Part shown: piece after piece, positions 50,989 through 61,026 of the stretch
Layout: each line of letters begins with the position of its first letter
How positions within the stretch are numbered: the first letter of the stretch is position 1
Origin: Leucaena leucocephala
Lineage: Eukaryota; Streptophyta; Magnoliopsida; Fabales; Fabaceae
Direction of reading: 5' to 3'
Assembly (NCBI GenBank): GCA_037074615.1
Contig: CM073547.1
Span: forward strand, 15,220,501 to 15,284,500
Length of the DNA: 64,000 nucleotides
Program-made: the position numbers and the translations under genes
The notes under the pieces: model-generated
Told to the model about the DNA's origin: nothing
Databases searched by the model: none
The model's input: the letters and a program-made list of their open reading frames with translations, nothing else

Positions 50989-52482
50989 ATGCTGATATTA
51001 AAAGATTTTAGAAAGGAGGAGACCGTAGAAGAATTGTCTTTCCCAGCTGATATAGACTCCCCCAACGAGAAACATACTCACCCGCTAACAAAATATAACC
51101 CTGCCAATCGGGTGTTGACATATACCCACGAAATCGATCCCCCAAATATCAAAGGTCTCACCAAAGAAATCAAGCGCCGGTGAGGCGTCTCTTTCCTCTC
51201 ACAGTTTCCCCCGAACCTCTGACATGGGTTGCAGGCCCCACACAAGGCATGTGCGTACTTGCATTACCTAAACTAGAAGAAACCATAATCCAACACCTGC
51301 CTTAAGGTCAGTATACGCTCAAAGCGCCCTCCACACACAAAAGTCAGCTGAGCCTCAAAGATGAACCTTGTCTTGTCATTCGGGACCGAGCTTCTAGGAA
51401 TTATGTCAGCCGATGTGCTCCACAGGCACGGGGCATCCCTGAAATAGTACACAGACTCTGCCTTGAGCTCCTGAACATGCGCAAGTTATCGGTGAGAAGG
51501 AATAAATCCAGTTAGAAAGTCAATGGCCATGGCAGCAAACAACACATAAGGAGGCATAAGGAAATGAATCGCGCATGACTGATGAGTCAGTTACGCCTTT
51601 GCTTCGTGGGGAAAACAATTGAGATGGTCAGTCACTAAGCTTAGCTTTCCAGCTTACTATCCGTCTCATTGTCAAACTCCTGTAACAAGAGCATCCCTCA
51701 TATAAACTAGGCTTCGATTCTGTGTTGGAAGGCTTCAATATATTCTGCTAGACACTCTTAATTTTCCCAAAATATCCTTCAGAGACAGCAAGAGTTTGAG
51801 GATGCTGGGGAGTAGACACTTTGTGGCTAACGCAATACTTTCACGGCAAGTTACAGGGCAACTTGTTCCAAATATAGGTCCCTTGTTCACTATTAATAGC
51901 CTTTGGTTCTCCAAATCTAATGCTGATATTAATAGAATTTAGAAAGGAGGAGACCGTAGAAGCATCGTCTTTCCCAGCTGATGCAGACTCCCCCAACGAG
52001 AAACATAGTCAACCGCGAACAAAATATAACCCTGCCAATTGGGCGTAGAAATATACCCACGAAATCGATCCCCTAAATATCAAAGGTCTCACTAAAGAAA
52101 TCAATCGCTGGTGAGGCGTCTCTTTCCTCTCAGTTTCCCCCTAACCTCTGACAAGGCATGCGCGTACTTGCATTAACCAAACTAGAAGAAACCATAATCC
52201 AACACCTCCCTTAAGGTCAGTATACGCTCAAAGCGCCCTCCACACACAAAAGTCTGCCGATCCTCAAAGATGAACCTTGCATAATCTAGGGCCAGATTCT
52301 TTGTTGACGGCTTCGCTATATTCAAGAAGATGCTTTTAATTTCCCCATTAACAAGAGTTTGAGGATGCTGCGGAGTAGAGACTTTGTGGCTAATGCAATA
52401 CTTTCACGGTAAGTTCCAGGGCAACTTGTTCCCAATATAGGTCCCTTGTTCACTATTAATAGCCTTTGGTTCTCCAAATCTA
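50989..52482. repeat. HOR dimer, 1494 bp
   Basis: A second copy with the 20-bp deletion (CTCTGACAAGGCATG near 52147). Its spacing from the 47981 copy is 3008 bp (1494 + 1514), so long and short forms alternate. Confidence 0.92.
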
Positions 52483-54924
52483 ATGCTGATATTAAAAGAT
52501 TTTAGAAAGGAGGAGACCGTAGAAGAATTGTCTTTCCCAGCTGATATAGACTCCCCCAACGAGAAACATACTCACCCGCTAACAAAATATAACCCTGCCA
52601 ATCGGGTGTTGACATATACCCACGAAATCGATCCCCCAAATATCAAAGGTCTCACCAAAGAAATCAAGCGCCGGTGAGGCGTCTCTTTCCTCTCACAGTT
52701 TCCCCCGAACCTCTGACATGGGTTGCAGGCCCCACACAAGGCATGTGCGTACTTGCATTACCTAAACTAGAAGAAACCATAATCCAACACCTGCCTTAAG
52801 GTCAGTATACGCTCAAAGCGCCCTCCACACACAAAAGTCAGCTGAGCCTCAAAGATGAACCTTGTCTTGTCATTCGGGACCCAGCTTCTAGGAATTATGT
52901 CAGCCGATGTGCTCCACAGGCACGGGGCATCCCTGAAATAGTACACAGACTCTGCCTTGAGCTCCTGAACATGCGCAAGTTATAGGTGAGAAGGAATAAA
53001 TCCAGTTAGAAAGTCAATGGCCATGGCAGCAAACAACACATAAGGAGGCATAAGGAAATGAATCGCGCATGACTGATGAGTCAGTTACGCCTTTGCTTCG
53101 TGGGGAAAACAATTGAGATGGTCAGTCACTAAGCTTAGCTTTCCAGCTTACTATCCGTCTCATTGTCAAACTCCTGTAACAAGAGCATCCCTCATATAAA
53201 CTAGGCTTCGATTCTGTGTTGGAAGGCTTCAATATATTCTGCTAGACACTCTTAATTTTCCCAAAATATCCTTCAGAGACAGCAAGAGTTTGAGGATGCT
53301 GGGGAGTAGACACTTTGTGGCTAACGCAATACTTTCACGGCAAGTTACAGGGCAACTTGTTCCAAATATAGGTCCCTTGTTCACTATTAATAGCCTTTGG
53401 TTCTCCAAATCTAATGCTGATATTAATAGAATTTAGAAAGGAGGAGACCGTAGAAGCATCGTCTTTCCCAGCTGATGCAGACTCCCCCAACGAGAAACAT
53501 AGTCAACCGCGAACAAAATATAACCCTGCCAATTGGGCGTAGAAATATACCCACGAAATCGATCCCCTAAATATCAAAGGTCTCACTAAAGAAATCAATC
53601 GCTGGTGAGGCGTCTCTTTCCTCTCAGTTTCCCCCTAACCTCTGACATGGGTTACAGGCCCCACACAAGGCATGCGCGTACTTGCATTACCTAAACTAGA
53701 AGAAACCATAATCCAACACCTGCCTTAAGGTCAGTATACGCTCAAAGCGCCCTCCACACACAAAAGTCAGCTGAGCCTCAAAGATGAACCTTGTCTTGTC
53801 ATTCGGGACCCAGCATCTAGGAATTATGTCAGCCGATGTGCTCCACAGGCACGGGGCATCCCTGAAATAGTACACAGACTCTGCCTTGAGCTCCTGAACA
53901 TGCGCAAGTTATAGGTGAGAAGGAATAAATCCAGTTAGAAAGTCAATGGCCATGGCAGCAAACAACACATAAGGAGGCATAAGGAAATGAATCGCGCATG
54001 ACTGATGAGTGAGTTACGCCTTTGCTTCGTGGGGAAACAATTGAGATGGTCAGTCACTAAGCTTAGCTTTCCAGCTTACTATCCGTCTCATTGTCAAACT
54101 CCTGTAACAAGAGCATCCCTCATATAAACTAGGCTTCGATTCTGTGTTGGAAGGCTTCAATATATTCTGCTAGACACTCTTAATTTTCCCAAAATATCCT
54201 TCAGAGACAGCAAGAGTTTGAGGATGCTGGGGAGTAGACACTTTGTGGCTAACGCAATACTTTCACGGCAAGTTACAGGGCAACTTGTTCCAAATATAGG
54301 TCCCTTGTTCACTATTAATAGCCTTTGGTTCTCCAAATCTAATGCTGATATTAATAGAATTTAGAAAGGAGGAGACCGTAGAAGCATCGTCTTTCCCAGC
54401 TGATGCAGACTCCCCCAACGAGAAACATAGTCAACCGCGAACAAAATATAACCCTGCCAATTGGGCGTAGAAATATACCCACGAAATCGATCCCCTAAAT
54501 ATCAAAGGTCTCACTAAAGAAATCAATCGCTGGTGAGGCGTCTCTTTCCTCTCAGTTTCCCCCTAACCTCTGACATGGGTTACAGGCCCCACACAAGGCA
54601 TGCGCGTACTTGCATTAACCAAACTAGAAGAAACCATAATCCAACACCTGCCTTAAGGTCAGTCTACGCTCAAAGCGCCCTCCACACACAAAAGTCTGCC
54701 GATCCTCAAAGATGAACCTTGCATAATCTAGGGCCAGATTCTTTGTTGACGGCTTCGCTATATTCAAGAAGATGCTTTTAATTTCCCCATTAACAAGAGT
54801 TTGAGGATGCTGCGGAGTAGAGACTTTGTGGCTCACGCAATACTTTCACGGTAAGTTCCAGGGCAACTTGTTCCCAATATAGGTCCCTTGTTCACTATTA
54901 ATAGCCTTTGGTTCTCGAAATCTA
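52483..54924. repeat. A-A-B compound unit, 2442 bp
   Basis: A (52483-53413, 931 bp), a second A (53414-54341, 928 bp) and B (54342-54924, 583 bp). The second A starts with A-anchor sequence and GCATGCGCG, then switches to CATTACCTAAAC. The exchange therefore lies at about 53668-53692. Confidence 0.9.
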
Positions 54925-57900
54925 ATGCTGATATTAAAAGATTTTAGAAAGGAGGAGACCGTAGAAGAATTGTCTTTCCCAGCTGATATAGACTCCCCCA
55001 ACGAGAAACATACTCACCCGCTAACAAAATATAACCCTGCCAATTGGGTGTTGACATATACCCACGAAATCGATCCCCCAAATATCAAAGGTCTCACCAA
55101 AGAAATCAAGCGCCGGTGAGGCGTCTCTTTCCTCTCACAGTTTCCCCCGAACCTCTGACATGGGTTGCAGGCCCCACACAAGGCATGTGCGTACTTGCAT
55201 TACCTAAACTAGAAGAAACCATAATCCAACACCTGCCTTAAGGTCAGTATACGCTCAAAGCGCCCTCCACACACAAAAGTCAGCTGAGCCTCAAAGATGA
55301 ACCTTGTCTTGTCATTCGGGACCGAGCTTCTAGGAATTATGTCAGCCGATGTGCTCCACAGGCACGGGGCATCCCTGAAATAGTACACAGACTCTGCCTT
55401 GAGCTCCTGAACATGCGCAAGTTATCGGTGAGAAGGAATAAATCCAGTTAGAAAGTCAATGGCCATGGCAGCAAACAACACATAAGGAGGCATAAGGAAA
55501 TGAATCGCGCATGACTGATGAGTCAGTTACGCCTTTGCTTCGTGGGGAAAACAATTGAGATGGTCAGTCACTAAGCTTAGCTTTCCAGCTTACTATCCGT
55601 CTCATTGTCAAACTCCTGTAACAAGAGCATCCCTCATATAAACTAGGCTTCGATTCTGTGTTGGAAGGCTTCAATATATTCTGCTAGACACTCTTAATTT
55701 TCCCATAATATCCTTCAGAGACAGCAAGAGTTTGAGGATGCTGGGGAGTAGACACTTTGTGGCTAACGCAATACTTTCACGGCAAGTTACAGGGCAACTT
55801 GTTCCAAATATAGGTCCCTTGTTCACTATTAATAGCCTTTGGTTCTCCAAATCTAATGCTGATATTAATAGAATTTAGAAAGGAGGAGACCGTAGAAGCA
55901 TCGTCTTTCCCAGCTGATGCAGACTCCCCCAACGAGAAACATAGTCAACCGCGAACAAAATATAACCCTGCCAATTGGGCGTAGAAATATACCCACGAAA
56001 TCGATCCCCTAAATATCAAAGGTCTCACTAAAGAAATCAATCGCTGGTGAGGCGTCTCTTTCCTCTCAGTTTCCCCCTAACCTCTGACATGGGTTACAGG
56101 CCCCACACAAGGCATGCGCGTACTTGCATTAACCAAACTAGAAGAAACCATAATCCAACACCTGCCTTAAGGTCAGTCTACGCTCAAAGCGCCCTCCACA
56201 CACAAAAGTCTGCCGATCCTCAAAGATGAACCTTGCATAATCTAGGGCCAGATTCTTTGTTGACGGCTTCGCTATATTCAAGAAGATGCTTTTAATTTCC
56301 CCATTAACAAGAGTTTGAGGATGCTGCGGAGTAGAGACTTTGTGGCTCACGCAATACTTTCACGGTAAGTTCCAGGGCAACTTGTTCCCAATAAAGGTCC
56401 CTTGTTCACTATTAATAGCCTTTGGTTCTCGAAATCTAATGCTGATATTAAAAGATTTTAGAAAGGAGGAGACCGTAGAAGAATTGTCTTTCCCAGCTGA
56501 TATAGACTCCCCCAACGAGAAACATACTCACCCGCTAACAAAATATAACCCTGCCAATCGGGTGTTGACATATACCCACGAAATCGATCCCCCAAATATC
56601 AAAGGTCTCACCAAAGAAATCAAGCGCCGGTGAGGCGTCTCTTTCCTCTCACAGTTTCCCCCGAACCTCTGACATGGGTTGCAGGCCCCACACAAGGCAT
56701 GGGCGTACTTGCATTACCTAAACTAGAAGAAACCATAATCCAACACCTGCCTTAAGGTCAGTATACGCTCAAAGCGCCCTCCACAGACAAAAGTCAGCTG
56801 AGCCTCAAAGATGAACCTTGTCTTGTCATTCGGGACCCAGCTTCTAGGAATTATGTCAGCCGATGTGCTCCATAGGCACGGGGCATCCCTGAAATAGTAC
56901 ACAGACTCTGCCTTGAGCTCCTGAACATGCGCATGTTATAGGTGAGAAGGAATAAATCCAGTTAGAAAGTCAATGGCCATGGCAGCAAACAACACATAAG
57001 GAGGCATAAGGAAATGAATCGCGCATGACTGATGAGTCAGTTACGCCTTTGCTTCGTGGGGAAAACAATTGAGATGGTCAGTCACTAAGCTTAGCTTTCC
57101 AGCTTACTATCCGTCTCATTGTCAAACTCCTGTAACAAGAGCATCCCTCATATAAACTAGGCTTCGATTCTGTGTTGGAAGGCTTCAATATATTCTGCTA
57201 GACACTCTTAATTTTCCCATAATATCCTTCAGAGACAACAAGAGTTTGAGGATGCTGGGGAGTAGACACTTTATGGCTAACGCAATACTTTCACGGCAAG
57301 TTACAGGGCAACTTGTTCCAAATATAGGTCCCTTGTTCACTATTAATAGCCTTTGGTTCTCCAAATCTAATGCTGATATTAATAGACTTTAGAAAGGAGG
57401 AGACTGTAGAAGCATCGTCTTTCCCAGCTGATGCAGACTCCCCCAACGAGAAACATAGTCAACCGCGAACAAAATATAACCCTGCCAATTGGGCGTAGAA
57501 ATATACCCACGAAATCGATCCCCCAAATATCAAAGGTCTCACTAAAGAAATCAATCGCTGGTGAGGCGTCTCTTTCCTCTCACGGTTTCCCCCTAACCTC
57601 TGACATGGGTTACAGGCCCCACACAAGGCATGCGCGTACTTGCATTACCCAAACTAGAAGAAACCATAATCCAACACCTCCCTTAAGGTCAGTATACGCT
57701 CAAAGCGCCCTCCACACACAAAAGTCTGCCGATCCTCAAAGATGAACCTTGCATAATCTAGGGCCAGATTCTTTGTTGACGACTTCGCTATATTCAAGAA
57801 GATGCTTTTAATTTCCCCATTAACAAGAGTTTGAGGATGCTGCGGAGTAGAGACTTTGTGGCTAATGCAATACTTTCACGGTAAGTTCCAGGGCAACTTG

Positions 57901-57954
57901 TTCCCAATATAGGTCCCTTGTTCACTATTAATAGCCTTTGGTTCTCCAAATCTA
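54925..57954. repeat. Two dimers, 1514 and 1516 bp (54925 and 56439)
   Basis: Region-IV type, with GAAGAATTGTC in the anchor portion. The second copy's B half regains CTCTCACGGTTTC and CTTTAG, forming a transition to region V. An AATAAAGGTCCC variant (near 56391) creates a longer antisense ORF by chance. Confidence 0.9.
57165..57749 (-). pseudogene. Decayed integrase fragment (short subunit B, representative)
   Basis: This stands for every B period. The minus strand starts inside the integrase N-terminal region (FIFEDRQTFVCGGRFE), passes CNPCQR, FDIWGIDFVG and the DYVSRW block, and ends after TPQHPQT with GEIKSV, a stop and QNILKPS. The RNase H end and linker seen in the long subunit are missing: LDYA joins directly to RFIFED. 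Comparison with A places the deletion between two AGG trinucleotides. It is non-functional. Confidence 0.8.
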
Positions 57955-58710
57955 ATGCTGATATTAAAAGATTTTGGAAAGGAGGAGACCGTAGAAGAAT
58001 TGTCTTTCCCAGCTGATATAGACTTCCCCAACGAGAAACATACTCACCCGCTAACAAAATATAACCCTGCCAATTGGGCGTAGAAATATACCCACGAAAT
58101 CGATCCCCTAAATATCAAAGGTCTCACTAAAGAAATCAAGCGCCGGTGAGGCGTCTCTTTCCTCTGACAGTTTTCCCCCAACCTCTGACATGGGTTGCAG
58201 GCCCCACACAAGGCATGGGCGTACTTGCATTACCTACACTAGAAGAAACCATAATCCAACACCTGCCTTAAGGTCAGTATACGCTCAAAGCGCCCTCCAC
58301 ACACAAAAGTCAGTCGAGCCTCAAAGATGAACCTTGTCCTGTCATTCGGGACCCAACTTCTAGGAGTTATGTCAGCCGATGTGCTCCACAGGCACGGGGC
58401 ATCCCTGAAATAGTACACAGACTCTGCCTTGAGCTCCTGAACATGCGCAAGTTATAGGTGAGAAGGAATAAATCCAGTTAGAAAGTCAATGGCCATGGCA
58501 GTAAACTCGGGATCAGAAAAGTGAACATAATGTAAGGAGGCATAAGGAAAGGAATCGCGCATGACTGATCAGTCAGTTACGCCTTTGCTTCGTGGGGAAA
58601 ATAACTGAGATGGTTAGTCACTAAGCTTACCTTTCCAGCTTACTATCCGTCTCATTGTCAAACTCCTGTAACAAGAGCATCCCTCATATAAACTAGGCTT
58701 CGATTCTGTG
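57750..58710 (-). pseudogene. Decayed Ty3/gypsy RNase H-integrase fragment (long subunit, representative)
   Basis: This stands for every A/A' period. In minus-strand order I read: KPSLYEG (58680-58700) and MLLLQEFDNETDSK (58639-58680), matching the RNase H end (family-like LLLQEFD); the linker with FLTGFIPS; KAESVYYFRDAPCLW (58386-58430); CGGRFE (58284-58301) and CNPCQR (58182-58199), from the integrase zinc-finger domain; FDI-stop-GIDFVG (58090-58119), first catalytic Asp region; EYVSRW (58028-58045); RFGEPKAINSEQGT (57912-57953), second catalytic region with Glu in place of Asp; ISHKVSTPQHPQT (57828-57866). Frames shift between motifs and stops interrupt them. The motif wording is closest to the Athila branch. 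In an intact element these domains perform RNA-strand removal and DNA integration; this copy cannot. Confidence 0.85.
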
Positions 58711-61026
58711 TTGGAATGCTTCAATATATTCTGCTAGACACTCTTAATTTCCCCATAATATCCTTCAGAGACAACAAGAGTTTGAGGATGCTGGGGAGTA
58801 GACACTTTGTGGCTAACGCAATACTTTCACGGCAAGTTACAGGGCAACTTGTTCCAAATATAGGTCCCTTGTTCACTATTAATAGCCTTTGGTTCTCCAA
58901 ATCTAATGCTGATATTAATAGACTTTAGAAAGGAGGAGACCGTAGAAGCATCGTCTTTCCCAGCTGATGCAGACTCCCCCAACGAGAAACATAGTCAACC
59001 GCGAACAAAATATAACCCTGCCAATTGGGCGTAGAAATATACCCACGAAATCGATCCCCCAAATATCAAAGGTCTCACTAAAGAAATCAATCGCTGGTGA
59101 GGCGTCTCTTTCCTCTCACGGTTTCCCCCTAACCTCTGACATGGGTTACAGGCCCCACACAAGGCATGCGTGTACTTGCATTACCCAAACTAGAAGAAAC
59201 CATAATCCAACACCTCCCTTAAGGTCAGTATACGCTCAAAGCGCCCTCCACACACAAAAGTCTGCCGATCCTCAAAGATGAACCTTGCATAATCTAGGGC
59301 CAGATTCTTTGTTGACGGCTTCGCTATATTCAAGAAGATGCTTTTAATTTCCCCATTAACAAGAGTTTGAGGATGCTGCGGAGTAGAGACTTTGTGGCTA
59401 ATGCAATACTTTCACGGTAAGTTCCAGGGCAACTTGTTCCCAATATAGGTCCCTTGTTCACTATTAATAGCCTTTGGTTCTCCAAATCTAATGCTGATAT
59501 TAAAAGATTTTGGAAAGGAGGAGACCGTAGAAGAATTGTCTTTCCCAGCTGATACAGACTTCCCCAACGAGAAACATACTCACCCGCTAACAAAATATAA
59601 CCCTGCCAATTGGGCGTAGAAATATACCCACGAAATCGATCCCCTAAATATCAAAGGTCTCACTAAAGAAATCAAGCGCCGGTGAGGCGTCTCTTTCCTC
59701 TGACAGTTTTCCCCCAACCTCTGACATGGGTTGCAGGCCCCACACAAGGCATGGGCGTACTTGCATTACCTACACTAGAAGAAACCATAATCCAACACCT
59801 GCCTTAAGGTCAGTATACGCTCAAAGCGCCCTCCACACACAAAAGTCAGTCGAGCCTCAAAGATGAACCTTGTCCTGTCATTCGGGACCCAACTTCTAGG
59901 AGTTATGTCAGCCGATGTGCTCCACAGGCACGGGGCATCCCTGAAATAGTACACAGACTCTGCCTTGAGCTCCTGAACATGCGCAAGTTATAGGTGAGAA
60001 GGAATAAATCCAGTTAGAAAGTCAATGGCCATGGCAGTAAACTCGGGATCAGAAAAGTGAACATAATGTAAGGAGGCATAAGGAAAGGAATCGCGCATGA
60101 CTGATCAGTCAGTTACGCCTTTGCTTCGTGGGGAAAATAACTGAGATGGTTAGTCACTAAGCTTACCTTTCCAGCTTACTATCCGTCTCATTGTCAAACT
60201 CCTGTAACAAGAGCATCCCTCATATAAACTAGGCTTCGATTCTGTGTTGGAATGCTTCAATATATTCTGCTAGACACTCTTAATTTCCCCATAATATCCT
60301 TCAGAGACAACAAGAGTTTGAGGATGCTGGGGAGTAGACACTTTGTGGCTAACGCAATACTTTCACGGCAAGTTACAGGGCAACTTGTTCCAAATATAGG
60401 TCCCTTGTTCACTATTAATAGCCTTTGGTTCTCCAAATCTAATGCTGATATTAATAGACTTTAGAAAGGAGGAGACCGTAGAAGCATCGTCTTTCCCAGC
60501 TGATGCAGACTCCCCCAACGAGAAACATAGTCAACCGCGAACAAAATATAACCCTGCCAACTGGGCGTAGAAATATACCCACGAAATCGATCCCCCAAAT
60601 ATCAAAGGTCTCACTAAAGAAATCAATCGCTGGTGAGGCGTCTCTTTCCTCTCACGGTTTCCCCCTAACCTCTGACATGGGTTACAGGCCCCACACAAGG
60701 CATGCGTGTACTTGCATTACCCAAACTAGAAGAAACCATAATCCAACACTTCCCTTAAGGTCAGTATACGCTCAAAGCGCCCTCCACACACAAAAGTCTG
60801 CCGATCCTCAAAGATGAACCTTGCATAATCTAGGGCCAGATTCTTTGTTGACGGCTTCGCTATATTCAAGAAGATGCTTTTAATTTCCCCATTAACAAGA
60901 GTTTGAGGATGCTGCGGAGTAGAGACTTTGTGGCTAATGCAATACTTTCACGGTAAGTTCCAGGGCAACTTGTTCCCAATATAGGTCCCTTGTTCACTAT
61001 TAATAGCCTTTGGTTCTCCAAATCTA
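57955..61026. repeat. Region V: two 1536-bp dimers (57955 and 59491)
   Basis: A'+B dimers with private variants: AGATTTTGGAAAGG, CTGACAGTTTTCCCCC, GTGAACATAATG, TGACTGATCAGTCA and GGAATGCTTCAA. The two copies are nearly identical to each other but clearly different from region I. Confidence 0.92.

Noticed and set aside
56340..56633. 97-codon plus-strand ORF
   Set aside because: An extension of the antisense 64-codon frame made by one base change (AATATAGG to AATAAAGG) in a single copy.
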